Below are positions 34,696 to 45,700 of a stretch of DNA of 64,000 nucleotides, piece after piece (position 1 is the stretch's first letter; each line of letters opens with the position of its first letter). The notes under the pieces are model-generated. The model worked only from the letters and a program-made list of their open reading frames with translations. It was not told the DNA's origin and made no database searches. The DNA comes from Letharia columbiana (Eukaryota > Ascomycota > Lecanoromycetes > Lecanorales > Parmeliaceae). Location: the NCBI RefSeq assembly GCF_014066305.1, contig NW_023501121.1, positions 99,805-163,804 of the forward strand. Reading direction: 5' to 3'. The position numbers were made by a program, and so were the translations under genes.

Positions 34696-34947
34696 GGATT
34701 TCGCCGTACGAAATGCAGTCCAATCTCGTTCAGGCTGATAGGTGTTCGAGGTGTGTCATACGCACGGACAGGTGGCAATGATCAGGTGGACAGATGATTG
34801 GTACACATAGTCATATCATATGTGTGTCGAGGTACTAACGTTCCTTTGCCACAGGCCTTTGCTACTATATACATATACAAACGCCACTCCATGGAATCAG
34901 TCTTTTCCTTACCCATCAACAACAGGCTCAGATTGACGCGCGGCACT

Positions 34948-35269
34948 GACATGGACAAAAAGAGGACGAGGGCAACGGTGGAAGAAGAGCCTGCCCAGTT
35001 GAAGATGAATTTTGGCGTCCGTCACTCAACGCAAAGACATCCGCGACGCATTTAAATTGGCCTGTCTCGCTCTCCCCTCCGACTGCAGCGACGACTTCAA
35101 CGACAAGCCTACCGTCATCGCCGACATGAAGAGAAGGCTGCAATCTGAGGCGATGTTCGATCGAGCGATCACGGACGAAGAGGCGCTTGTGTGTACGGCG
35201 AGACCCACTGTCCTGCCTAAGAAAAGGGCTTTTTTCATAGGCAACCTCGAATTGTCCTCGTCATCTTGA
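34948..35269 (+). pseudogene. Possible hypothetical protein, broken frame
   Basis: An ATG at 34950 opens MDKKRTRATVEEEPAQLKMN. After about 35010 the more protein-like reading (RKDIRDAFKLACLALPSDCS to KKRAFFIGNLE) is in a different frame, ending at 35269. No family is recognised. A frameshift or an unseen intron would be needed to join them. Confidence 0.25.
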
Positions 35270-35957
35270 TGCTCCTTTTTCGTAGATTGCTGGGAGTGAG
35301 GGTGACATGGTCGGGAACTCGGTAGAGCTGGGGGTATCGTGATGCGACGAGGTGGATCGTAAAAGAGCTATTTGGTGTACTGTAACAACGATGCTGCAAA
35401 ATGAGTGTGGTGGTTAAAGATTGTGGTCGTGAAGGATGCAGAGCGCTATCTGATTGTGGGCTAGATGTCTGCTGTGAAGGCTGTGTTAAGCAACGCTAGT
35501 CCGCGTGAAGACAGATAATGGACTTCGCGTTTCGCATTCAGCGTATTCAGCATCAACATTCTCGACTCCATACAGACGCCCTTGGATCTAGCATCCCTCT
35601 GCACTAATCTTCTCCTGGTCCAATTCTCCAATTTCACTACTAGCTGCTTTGTCCTCCTTAGGTTTCCTACTGTGACTGCATAGGGTGTCGATTGAGTAGC
35701 TACTGAGTTCCCTGACGTCCCGCTAAATGGGTTTCCCCTACTCCAGCTGTTCGTGGGGGAGATTCCTCTCGTCGGTGTGCTTCTCCAGCCATCCGTGGGC
35801 GCTTGGAAGCTTTCTGGTCAGCTCCTTCCTCGATGTAGATTATGTAACTTGAAATAGCAAGGGAGATATTACAGTGCTTCTCTACGGTATATTGTGACTT
35901 TCGGGTTTTAAGCGAGTGAAATAGTCAGGCAATTAAGAAAAACGCCGGCTGAATGCT
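35270..35957. other. Intergenic stretch, nothing recognised
   Basis: Composition is ordinary and there is no open frame of note, repeat or RNA gene that I can see. Confidence 0.5.
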
Positions 35958-36461
35958 TTAGTTCTCAACATCACTATTATCTAACGTTTCAATATCACTA
36001 TCCAGCTGCTGCCTTCTTTGAGCCCTGTCTTTCAACTCCGCTTCAAAGTCGTTTAATAGATGAGATCTCACGTCGAGAGCAACGTCGGCGGGATTCTTGA
36101 GATGGAAAACCCTTAAGGTGTCGACTGTTGAGACATAAAGCTGCCTACGGGATACTACTTCTCGAAGCTTTTTCTGGGCGACCTTGATCAATCCGTCAGT
36201 TTTATGGGAGGGATTCTTGATCATCTTCGCCAAATCTTCTTGATTGGACGCGAAAGCAGCGAGTCATCAGTTAGTTTTCTCTAGAGGATCAAGGTTATGA
36301 ATAGCATGCTGGGTCCTCTTGCTATGCCCCTCGTTGGTTTTATGTTGAACCGATAACTTATCTAGGTCGTACTGGGGGATAATCAACAGTCGCTGCGAGG
36401 CATGGCGGACTATCTGGTTCGGAAACAAGCGTGCAATGTTCGGGTGCATCGCCTGTGACAC
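35958..36461 (-). pseudogene. Unrecognised broken coding remnant
   Basis: Two adjacent minus-strand frames, 36267-36461 (HPNIARLFPNQIVRHASQRL) and 35958-36233 (KLREVVSRRQLYVSTVDTLR, then an acidic end), are separated by a stop and a frame change. The second is helical and ends DSDIETLDNSDVEN. I cannot assign a family; a transposase end is possible. Confidence 0.3.
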
Positions 36462-36668
36462 TATTCCATGTAATTGACGTGTCAGTGTCCGAAAGGCCGC
36501 GGTGTCCCACCGTCGAGTTGATAAGCCGAGATCATCGTACGCGAATAAACCTCCAATGCGATCAGTCCAAAGTCCTGAATTCTGATATGTGTAGAAGATA
36601 TTTTCTTTCTGGCTGAAGGGTCGGGCGGCTCGCGCGCCGGCGATGCCAGGCTGGATGCCAGGTATGCG

Positions 36669-36860
36669 CTTTTAGCGTATCTAAAAATGTCTGGAATGCT
36701 TAGCACCGGAGATCACACACCCAAATTCGTACTGTAGCATAGAAATCTCTCCGCAAAATCATTTAAATCAAGTAGCCACATCGCAAATAATCGCATCTAA
36801 TCAATTTTGAAGCTATACAAATCTCAGCTATATCTTCTAAACGCACCAATAACGCTTAAT
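36669..36860 (+). repeat. Copy of the 44.7-45.3 kb inverted-repeat element arm
   Basis: It shares CGGAGATCACACACCC, AATTCGTACTGTAGCATAG and AATCTCTCCGCAAAATCA with the arms at 44701 and 45206-45313, and it continues for about 80 bases in common with 45110-45205. Confidence 0.85.
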
Positions 36861-37012
36861 TACTTGCGAAGGCTTTTGATAGAAATAAAGAAGATGCTTA
36901 ACCTTCGCCTAAATAGAAGTACTACTCGTTTCCACTTTTATTTACATATTACCTCTATTTACACGCTCTTAAATTCGATAAATTCGATATAGATAGCTAT
37001 TACTACTATTAG

Positions 37013-37245
37013 TATATATAAAAGAATAAGATAGAACTAAGCTTGAAAATCTTGAATTTGTATATGCAGATAATAATCAATTCGATAGATCTACGCTTTT
37101 TAATTAGATACCACGGGTAAACAAATTAGCGTCCGCAACTATTAAAAAATAGATATATATTATTAACATATAGAATACCTTTTTTGTTTTCTATTAAAAT
37201 TTTAAGATTTTTTTTTTAAAATTATAGAATAAAATGTAAGCTTTG
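37013..37245 (+). repeat. Truncated arm of the palindrome family
   Basis: AAAGAATAAGATAGAACTAAG through TTTTGTTTTCTATTAAAAT matches the arms at 18295-18500. It ends abruptly at 37245 near GCTTTGTTACGAGCG. Confidence 0.7.
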
Positions 37246-37367
37246 TTACGAGCGTACCCTACATCCTTGACACACCACTTAGCCCTCTTACCTATTCAGG
37301 CCTAGCGTGTCTTGGCAGAGGCATCCATCTACTACTTGATGCCTCCCTCCTACCTATATACAGTCTA

Positions 37368-38120
37368 CCTGGGCTATAACGATTCGCCACATAACGATAT
37401 TCTGGTTGTAACGATTGCACAGCCATGCAATGATTATTTTTGGTGTAGAATAACGATAACTTGTCTACTACGATATCGTTAGCATTTGCCCAGTAAATTC
37501 AGTAATATCGTTATATCCAAGGGCCCTAAACAATATATCCTCGCCATCGTCGCCGCCATTGGGACAGGATTCCAGTGGTTCCCAGGGCACCTATCTCCCC
37601 CCACCGCCTAATTCTACTCGAAAACGACGCCGGGCAGTTACTGACGCTGAACGACGATGTGTTGTCTCAAATGAATAAGCGGATTCAGGCCTTAGCTTCC
37701 CAGGAAAAGATCAAATCGGCAATGCATGTGGCCCGTTTCCTAAATCCTACCAATGAGGATGTAGTTGATAAAGATAAGGATACGAGTATTGTAGACCTGA
37801 TTGCAGCTACCTACAGTCATGAAGAACGGGCTTACAAGACTGATGAAGAGGACATTTCGATACCTCGTGTCAAGGATTCAGAGGCCCTAAAGCTACTGGA
37901 ACGTCTACAATTATACGAGGAACAACAAAACGACGGCGATGATGTACTAATCACACGTCTAAATCGATATGAAAGAGAGATCAGGGCTCGTAAGGCTTCT
38001 GCGCAAAAGTAGGCATCGATTCAGGCGTATTTCAGTAGTAATTAGTGTAAATCTAGGCTTAACGATAATTTGGTTGTAACGATACTGTCTCCATGAAACG
38101 ATATATCGTTATAGCCCAGG
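37368..38120 (+). mobile_element. Pogo/Fot1-type miniature element carrying a transposase C-terminus
   Basis: The terminal inverted repeats CCTGGGCTATAACGAT (37368) and complement (ending 38120) are flanked by TA at 37366-37367 and 38121-38122. Subterminal TAACGAT motifs recur many times. The interior open frame 37575-38012 has 145 codons, including KIKSAMHVARFL and LLERLQLYEEQQN, ending with LITRLNRYEREIRARK. That resembles the tail of pogo-family transposases downstream of the DDE domain, so this is an internally deleted element. Confidence 0.78.
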
Positions 38121-39713
38121 TAGTAGTTCGGTACCTTAGTTATCTTATTCAAAATACCTACATTGATATTGTATCTGTATCGGTCCTGACACTATAACTA
38201 AGGTCAACCCACTCATTTTATTTGTATTAGCGGACGAATTCAAAGAAACGCGCTGGCAGGGGCTTTGGCAAGAAACCAAGTTGAGCCATCGTATCCCTGG
38301 GTAAGCCTACCAGACAGGTAATTCGATTTCAGAGCGAATCGGACTCGGCAAACAGTGGTCGAGAGATAAACAAGGCATTGGACCATTCGTACGGCTAGCG
38401 AATCGAAAGAAATAGCCAACACCATCAAAACACCATTTGCAAGCTTCCCCGCATACAACTTCACTACGAGACAAGGGACCCTCTGAGCGGAGCAAGTGCA
38501 CTCGAAAGGCTATTATTCAAAGCACTTATAGTCTTCTTAACACCTTAAACGATCAAGAGATAAGTGTGTTAAACCCCCGCAAAGAAACACCCCTTGGGCT
38601 TCACAGTGAAAATTTTTATTCTCAACACCGAATAATTTCGACGCGCCTTGGGGAAACTTCACTGTTCTCTAGTACATCTGGTGTCCCCAACACCCATTCT
38701 TTCGGAGCATTTAAACTCCTCTCCACTTTGTTTCAAAACCTTCTTTTCCATGGCAAAGTCCAACATCGAAAGAATGGACCAAATCAAGACCCTACTTGAG
38801 CAAACCAAGTTCCGACGGGTGTCAGTTCTACCAGATGATGCAGCCGACGAGGTAGACTCGGCAGAAACGCCTTGGGATGTCGCTAATAGCCTACAACTAC
38901 AACATTAAGCCAAGCACCAACCTGACGAATTCATGGTTATGTTGAATGAAATTCGTCAGGAGCGAGACGATTTCCGGGAGGTTGCTACTCGATATCACAC
39001 CGCCGTGATGGAAAAGGACCTGGCCATGAACGATTTATTTCAGGCCCACAGGATGACCGAGGAGGCAAACCAACTGGCCCGAGACTTCCAGAAGGATATG
39101 ACTTCCTTGCAGCGGAAAGTCAATAACCTTGACCTACAGTCGATGAAGGACTCACGGCTGCCCTCGATCGAGGAAGAACGCACGCCTAGACGTTCAAAAG
39201 AGAAATCAGTCAAGGTCCCAGACCCACCTCTGTTTATCGACGGTATTGACCCTACCTGGGACGACTGGTCCTCCAGAATAGAATAGAAATTCAAGGCTAA
39301 TAGCGATCATTACCTTATCGAAGACTTTAAGATAGCCTACGTAGTCTCACGACTCGGCGGTAAGGCTGCACAGCACACTATGCACAGAAGACTTCGGAAC
39401 TCCACCAACCCATACCAATCTGTCAGTGAGATCATGGACGAATTGGCCGATATCTACGAGCACGGGCGAATTACTATTCATACCCAAGTATGGATCCTTA
39501 CCGATCATACCCTAATTACTGAATCATACCCCACACCAAATTTCACCTAAATATGGGGTTGATTTGGTATTTGCCATTGCTTGGGGTATGTTTGATGGGA
39601 TCTTAAAGATGCTTTTGATATACGGTAGAGGGTTTAATAAGTTAATGGTAGCGGTAGGCTTACTGAGCGTCTGGTAGTAGTTGTCGACTTGATTATTAAT
39701 GACGGTGGTGTTT

Positions 39714-39791
39714 GCGCTGCGCAACGGGGCGGGGTTCGGGGCGGGGTTCGGGGCGGGGTTTGAGCTTACTCGCCCCGCTGCGCAGCGTAGT
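39714..39791. repeat. GC-rich hairpin with three GGGGCGGGGTTC units
   Basis: GCGCTGCGCAACGGGGCGGG on the left pairs with CGCCCCGCTGCGCAGCG on the right, enclosing the tandem GGGGCGGGGTTCG repeats. It lies inside the nested element. Confidence 0.7.
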
Positions 39792-39908
39792 GAATTATTC
39801 CTTCGGGGCCCTACGGGCGATGGGTGTCTGCGCGTGAAGTGCGGCACCCCCGGGCTCGAATTTCGCTCACTCGACTTTCGTCTGATGTTTTTGGCTGATA
39901 ATTTGTTT

Positions 39909-40133
39909 TGTTAGAATATCAGGTATGTGATGTGTAGGACCTCTCCGGGGCCAGTCTAATACAGTCAAATCAGGTGGCTGATCACACGGTGGCTGGGAAG
40001 CGTGGGGGCCAAATTCGACATGCCCCTGCATCAATTTCGACAGGTTCTCATCAATGCGGTCGGAAACTCCTTTTTCTATGATCATAACCGATCGCGGATT
40101 TCTCCTTCGTAGTTTGGGCTTTGACACTTCCAA
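39909..40133 (-). mobile_element. Copia-type LTR (112 bp) with a fragment of interior
   Basis: TGTTAGAATATCAGGTATGT at 39909 to CGACA at 40020 matches the LTRs at 53409 and 54662 but lacks about 30 bp. To the right, on the minus strand, a purine tract TGCAGGGGCA and about 110 bp of coding-like sequence (SDRIDENLSKLMQG) are retained, so this is a 3' LTR with a piece of interior. No 5-bp duplication is seen. Confidence 0.75.
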
Positions 40134-40844
40134 ATCATCCCAGCATAGAATTACCGATCATACCTCTATTTGGGTTGATTTGGTGGGGTTGATTCGGTAC
40201 TTGGGTATGATTCGTAGGTTCTCTTTCGGGGTATGATTCTATTTCCTACGAGCACTCAGACCGACGTAATGATGCATGGCGTGACATGCATGCTCTACAG
40301 CAAGGAATCCGGCCCTTCATCGACTTCTATTCAGACTTCATTCGACTAGGCACCGTCCTTGACATTGACGAAACCGTTATGGTGGAGTATTACCTTCCAA
40401 ACAAATTGAGGAAGAACCTGAGGGATTCATGGGAAACCGTGGGGGGTTCACCACCTTGAAGGCTGTAAAGGAATACCTTCGGAAACTGAATAACTCATAC
40501 CGTGCTAGATGCAAAGATGCAAAGCTCACGAAGGCCACTGTCAAGCCGACTACCACACGAACCGCGGCCAATGTACGCCTCATACCTGTCACTGGGGCTA
40601 CGACCGCTACGCCCCTGGATGTCAAGGCCGATCCAAAACCAAGGGAACCAATGTGCTACAACTGCGGCAAGAAAGGCCACTACCGAAACAACTGCACAAT
40701 AACTACCCAAACCGAGGCCGGCAAAAAGGCCTTCGAGGAAGCACGACTCCACGCGATAGATATGGACGAAGAATTCGAAATCGACAACGTCGACACCACA
40801 GGTAGCGACGGTTCTTCTTCGGATTCGGGAAACGAATAGCCTCT

Positions 40845-42696
40845 TCCAAAGTCACGGTAAGAGGTACTCATGAAGTGTGCCTGGTAGACACTCCCAATGA
40901 CGCCCTGGCACGTCGCCCTTTCCGCACACAAGTCACGCTATCTTCACAAGGGAGGACCTACTTGCTTAAGGATTCCCTTGTAGATAGTGGATGCACCGGT
41001 GCTTACACAGTCATAAACGAGTCCTTGGTCCCAGCGATATGTGAAGCCTTACACCTGGAACCACTCCCACTGTCACGACCTAAACCACTAAGGGGTTATG
41101 ACGGCCAAATCGCAAAACGACCAATTACACACTGTTTACTCCCAACGGTAACAGTGGAAGGCCATCGAGAAGGAACATGCCCAATGCTAATTGCACCATT
41201 GAAACACGACATGATAGTCGGGAAGCCTTGGATGAACAAACACGGGGTAGTCCTTGACATGTTACGGGATAAGATACTCTTTCTACCCGGTCGATGTAAT
41301 CATGATAGTAATCAGATATCAACAATGGACGAACTCCCTTTCCTACCAACTCCAGAGCTCCGACCACCCACACCACCCACCCCCCCACCTGTCATACTAA
41401 AACGACAAAGCCCTCCCCCACCCACTTGCGACGACGTGACTGATTCGGACACCTCCTCATCAAATGAGGACGAGAATAGCAAGGAGCCTGAGTCCATTGA
41501 CATCGCTGAGACTGGTGCAGCGGCCTACTACCAACTGGCCCGTGAAAAAGGCAACAAACTGTTTACATTGACAATGAATGAGATCTATAACAACTCGCCA
41601 ACACCACATACACCTCCCACTACACGGACACCTCGCGGACCTCGCGTACCGGTCAATAAACCCTGTCCCTGCAACTCAGGAAAGAAATACAAAAGGTGTT
41701 GTGGTTCCAATTGCCCTATTCAGATCAATAGCACCGACGAGGTTAGTCCTGAGGAGGTGAAACGTAAGCTACCTGCGGAGTATCACGACTACCTCGATGT
41801 TTTCGACAGGACTAAGGCGGACATACTTCCCCCACACCGTCCTTATGACCACAAACTCGAATTCAACGACAGCTCCGACAAAACGAAACTTCCAAAAAGC
41901 AGAATCTATCCAATGTCAGGACACAAACTGGAACAGGTAAAGAAGTACCTGGACGAACATCTGAAGAAGGGATTCATAACACCAAGCCATGCACCATTCG
42001 CCTCACCTGTCCTGTTCGCGGAAAAGCCGAATGGAGGGTTGCGTTTTTGTGTGGACTATCGGAAACTAAACGCTATTACCAAAAGGAACCGATACCCAAT
42101 CCCACTAATAGATGAGGTTTTGGCAAGGATCCAGGGATGCAAATACCTCACTCGGTTAGATATCATAGCCGCGTTCAACAAACTACGTATACATCCCGAT
42201 AGCGAGGATTTCACTACTTTTGTCACCTCCCTTGGAGCATACAAGTATCGAGTCCTCCCCTTCGGTCTAACCAACGGCCCGGCCACATATCAACAATACA
42301 TGAATGACATTCTGTTCGAATACCTGAACGATTTCTGCCAGGTCTACCTCGATGACATACTCATTCACAGTAAGACAAAAAAGGAACACATCCAACACGT
42401 CAGACAAATCCTCCAGAAATTGAGGGACGCCGGCCTCCAGGTGGATATCCTTAAGTGCGAATTCCACGTCCAGGAAACCAAATTTTTAGGTCTACTGGTG
42501 TCTATGGACGGGTTGCGAATGGACCCTACCAAAATCCAGGCTGTTGTCGAGTGGACCACACCTACCAACCTCAAAGAGGTGCAGGCCTTCATCGGATTTT
42601 GCAATTTTTACCGGCGGTTCATTAGAGACTTCTCTAAAATAGTCAAACCCATGGTAAAACTCACCGCAAAAGAGGCCATATTTGATTGGTCCCCAG
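40845..42696 (+). pseudogene. Gypsy Pol: aspartic protease, SEC-C motif, reverse transcriptase; 3' truncated
   Basis: The frame overlaps the end of gag in another phase, as is usual for frameshift-translated pol. In order: an aspartic protease with LVDSGCTGAYTV (about 40980) and the flap and C-terminal parts through MIVGKPWMNKHG; a Pro-rich acidic linker; a SEC-C zinc motif PCPCNSGKKYKRCCG (about 41660-41705); and reverse transcriptase with LKKGFITPSHAPFASPV, LRFCVDYRKLNAIT, TRLDIIAAFNKLRI, LPFGLTNGPATYQQYMN and the catalytic YLDDILI (about 42346). The connection domain starts (FIGFCNFYRRFI) and is cut at 42696. The residues of both enzymes look intact. Confidence 0.92.
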
Positions 42697-42920
42697 TGTC
42701 AGAATATCAGGTATGGTAGAATAAATAGTGTGTAGATTGCATGAATTCTTCTATCTCAGGGCTCCCCTAGGCCAGTATTTATACCCCTCACAAATAAGAT
42801 GATTATTCCAACAGGTGGCTAAAAGGAGGCTGAGAACCTTATTTCGACACTCCCCTATAACCTACCTTCCCTAGCCTAATCAAAAACATGATGCTATATC
42901 CAAATCTAATACCAACAAAC

Positions 42921-43077
42921 CTTCCTAATCGTTACCGACAAGCCTTCCTAACCGTCACCGACAAGCCTTCCTAATCATCACCGACAAGCCTTCCTGGCCG
43001 TTACCGACGAGCCTTCCTGGCCGTCACCGATAAGTCTTCCTAGTCGTCACCGATAAGTCTTCCTAGTCGTTATAAGT
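42921..43077. repeat. 23-bp minisatellite, about six and a half units
   Basis: The unit CTTCCTRRYCGTYACCGAYA plus AGC or AGT lies in the non-coding 3' part of the Copia element interior. Confidence 0.88.
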
Positions 43078-43299
43078 TAATAAACGCCCCTTCTTCACCT
43101 AGTACCTCTTAATCCTGCTGCTGTAACTCGTCCCTATTTCAACAGTGGCCACACATCAAAGTAGATATGTAGTTATGTTGGTTACTGGGGGTTTTGTTGC
43201 TGGATTGCGAAAAAGGAATCCCTGTTGGCGTACCTGGATTAGGTGGAGATGGTCTAAATATCCTGGCATTGCTCTTTTTTCTTTTTTTATTGTTACTTA

Positions 43300-44097
43300 T
43301 TATTTCCGCTTCCGAGATCTTTTCTCAATGGTCCACCTTTCTTGTAGCCATTCCGGGGCCAACTCCGGGTGTAACTTCCAACAGATATCCGCTTCGTGAC
43401 CCTTCCCACAGCGAGGACATACCACATCGTTGTCGATAGCCTTTCCGCTAGGAGTCCTCTTACTCGGATGTCTTGTTGTCGCAACCAATCCCACCCCCAC
43501 AGTACCAGTGTCCAAAGTCTTTTCGCGTCTCTCTTCCTCCAGAAGCATATTTCTCGCTTTATCCGCAGTCATCCCCGGCGTCATAGCCCATATCTTGGTG
43601 AAATATTGAAATCGTTCTGGGAGAGTCATGCCGAGACATAGAAGAGTCTGCTTGTCGTCGTCGAGAATCACATTGGTACCGCGAATACGCTCCTCGAGCG
43701 TCTTGATTTGAGTGAGATAGTGGGTCATAGAGTCGAAATCTTCGTATTAAAGCGAGTAATACTCCCGGGTTAATCGCATGAATTCGGCGTCACCTTTCGG
43801 GGCATAGATATTGGCCAAGGAGGTCATCATAAGGTAGCCATCGTCAAAAGCGTTAGCCTGAAGTTTCTGCTTAACGGGGCCACTTATGGTAGGGGTAATG
43901 AGGTCTGCAGCCTCCATTGCTGAATCACGCCATTTGGCTTGAGCCGTGACTGATTTATCCTGATCCGGGGCCTCTTGCGTGTAGTTCCAGAGCTTTTTAC
44001 CCCTAAGAAGAGCTTTGATATCGATAAGCCATTCAGAGTAATTATTATCCGTAAGCTGACGAATAGGTGACTTGAATGTGGAGGTTTCGGGGTCCAA
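43300..44097 (-). pseudogene. Copia gag with one in-frame stop
   Basis: The ATG is at 44097. The product begins with the Copia gag pattern (LTDNNYSEWLIDIKALLRGK) and has MMTSLANIYAPKGDAEFMRL. A TAA at 43747-43749 interrupts the frame, which continues with FDSMTHYLTQIKTLEERI, a zinc knuckle CPRCGKGHEADIC and a basic end at 43300. The stop could come from a CAA codon. The protein would package element RNA. Confidence 0.88.
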
Positions 44098-44313
44098 GTC
44101 TGGCTAGAATAGATGTGGAATAGCGGTGGTGTCTTAAGCGTCAAGCCCGGGCTCATAACCTGTCAGAATATCAGGTATGGTAGAATAAGTAGTGTGTAGA
44201 TTGCATGAATTATTCCATCTCAGAACTCCCCTGGGCCAGTATTTGTACCCCTCACAAATTAGGTGGTTGTTCCAACAGGTGGCTGGGAGGAGGCTGGGAA
44301 CCTTATTCCGACA

Positions 44314-44700
44314 TCGTCTTCTCCAGCAGCGGTCCGGGGTCCGCAACCCGGTGCAAGTCTCGGGGCGTCGGCTTCTGCAGCACTGTCTCACCTTTTGGCT
44401 GCTCAACGCCGGCCATCTACTGTTCCAACGGCCACACCGAGCTCATGACCTGCCGGTTTTTTTCTCCAAGCAAATCTACAACATTTCTCTTAGCCCACGA
44501 CTTGGCTTTTCCGTTCTCCAAGATTGGGTTACCACCGTTCTCATTCGTGATTCCCTAGCTCTCCAGGATTCACTGCTCCGTGCAAACGTCATGCGCTGTT
44601 CAACTCTCCGCTGCGATGGCGGCGTCAACACCGATCTCGATACCGTAGGCCCTTAACTAATCGATACCTGGATCCCCGCCGGTCACACAGACGAAGGTCA
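44314..44700. other. Short stretch of unknown origin between elements
   Basis: Frames stay open on the plus strand to 44656 (RLLQHCLTFWLLNAGHLL, then LALQDSLLRAN), but I recognise no family. It is not the continuation of Gypsy pol expected on this side of the Copia element. Confidence 0.4.
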
Positions 44701-45313
44701 TTTAGCGTATTCAAAAACATCTGGAATGCTTGGCACCGGAGATCTTTCACACCACACACCCAAATTCGTACTGTAGCATAGAAATCTCTCCGCAAAATTA
44801 TTCAATAACACTGCTATCGTTAGTATAGGTCTTAAATAAAAAGATGAAGCTATACTGAAGTCTTGGTATGTTCCTCAGTGTTAGCAACTCAGCTAAAAAA
44901 GCCTGGTCCCGGGGGTGTCTGCGCTTGACAGTCAGACACCCCTATTTGGACCTAAATACTTGGCCCGCGGGGCCTTCGTAGGGCCCCCGTAGGGCCGTCG
45001 CAGGGCACCCGTAGGGACTGCTGCTACCACTCAGCCCCCCATTTATCTGTTTCTGAGCTTCTTAAGCAGAGGCTATTTCAGTAGTTATAGGGGGTAGTTC
45101 TTGGCGGTTCGGTGGCTGCTGCGTTATTGGTGCGTTTAGGAGGTATAGCTGAGGTTATATAGCTTCAAAATTGATTAAATGCGACTATTTGCGATGTGGC
45201 TACTTGATTTGAATGATTTTGCGGAGAGATTTCTATGCTACAGTACGAATTTGGGTGTGTGGTGTGAAAGATCTCCGGTGCCAAGCATTCCAGATGTTTT
45301 TGAATACGCTAAA
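44701..45313. mobile_element. Inverted-repeat element with 108-bp arms and a GC-rich insert
   Basis: The left arm 44701-44808 (TTTAGCGTATTCAAAAACAT onward) is the complement of 45206-45313. Inside, 44880-45030 holds a partial GC-rich foldback element (GCTAAAAAAGCCTGG, GGGTGTCTGCGCTTGACAG). A related arm lies at 36669. No transposase is present. Confidence 0.85.
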
Positions 45314-45448
45314 TCGGCATCGAAGGAGATAGTCTCGGTTGGCCCGATAATACCAAGTTGTTTCCAAAACATTGGACTCGGACAGTCGACTCGGGCGGCG
45401 AAACCGGGTCACATTCCTAATGGAGCGAAGGATCGAGTATCCTAATCA

Positions 45449-45700
45449 TGCCCCCAACAGTCCAACTAGTCCGTCCAGAGGCTCGGACTAGTCCAAAATA
45501 AAACTATATAAACAGTCCATAGTCCGTCCAAACACTAAACCACTCCAAGTAGATTTGGACTGGTCCGACTACTAGTCCGAGACTATAGACCTTACGATAA
45601 TACTGAATAGATTCATAGCGATAGTAAGAGACTCTGATAGCTCGGATTCCTTATCACTGTCTGTTATCATAATATAATTATAAAATAACATCTTAAATAA
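45449..45700 (-). mobile_element. Fragment of a GGACTAGTCC-rich element replacing the MSH6 5' end
   Basis: ACTAGTCC/GGACTAGT motifs crowd 45449-45593. On the minus strand the next 90 bases read ESELSESLTIAMNLFSI, related to SELSEAPTIAINPFNI in the element at 47327-47873. It is thus the same family in opposite orientation. The MSH6 frame starts abruptly at its edge. Confidence 0.72.

Larger units (their letters stand above)
39464..40255. mobile_element. Nested non-autonomous element with TCATACCC subterminal repeats
   Basis: A 10-bp duplication CTACGAGCAC at 39454-39463 and 40246-40255 flanks it; removing one copy restores the gag frame. The left end GGGCGAATTACTATTCATAC is the terminus also used by the element at 53054-54992. 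Both ends carry several (G)GGTATGA motifs. The size of the duplication and the subterminal repeats suggest a Mutator-like (MULE) element without transposase. Confidence 0.8.
38750..40839 (+). pseudogene. Gypsy gag with stops, a frameshift and a nested insertion
   Basis: The start is the ATG at 38750. The same frame continues through a TAA at 38906 and a TAG at 39284 (both could derive from Gln codons) to 39463. There a 792-bp element splits it. After the insertion the sense resumes (DRRNDAWRDMHALQQGIRPF), and a G-run near 40440-40446 shifts the frame by one base. The C-terminal part has a zinc knuckle CYNCGKKGHYRNNC followed by an acidic Ser-rich tail. The N-terminal third is a coiled-coil-like helix. 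The protein would form the particle and bind RNA. Confidence 0.85.
38230..42696 (+). mobile_element. Ty3/Gypsy-type retrotransposon, truncated in pol
   Basis: Gag and pol are on the plus strand. Gag is interrupted by a nested element at 39464-40255, and pol ends at 42696 where a Copia LTR begins, so RNase H, integrase and the 3' LTR are missing. The 5' LTR cannot be delimited without its partner; non-coding sequence from about 38230 to 38749 probably contains it. Confidence 0.85.
42697..44313 (-). mobile_element. Ty1/Copia-type element with pol deleted
   Basis: LTRs of 153 bp lie at 42697-42849 and 44161-44313; each starts TGTCRGAATAAGG on the minus strand and ends TCTGACA. A primer-binding site GGTTATGAGCCCGGG lies just inside the right LTR, and a purine tract (TAGGGGAG) precedes the left one. 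Only gag is left of the coding region. The flanks (CCCAG and TCGTC) do not form a target duplication, and Gypsy pol does not resume on the far side, so the ends probably come from recombination between elements. Confidence 0.88.
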
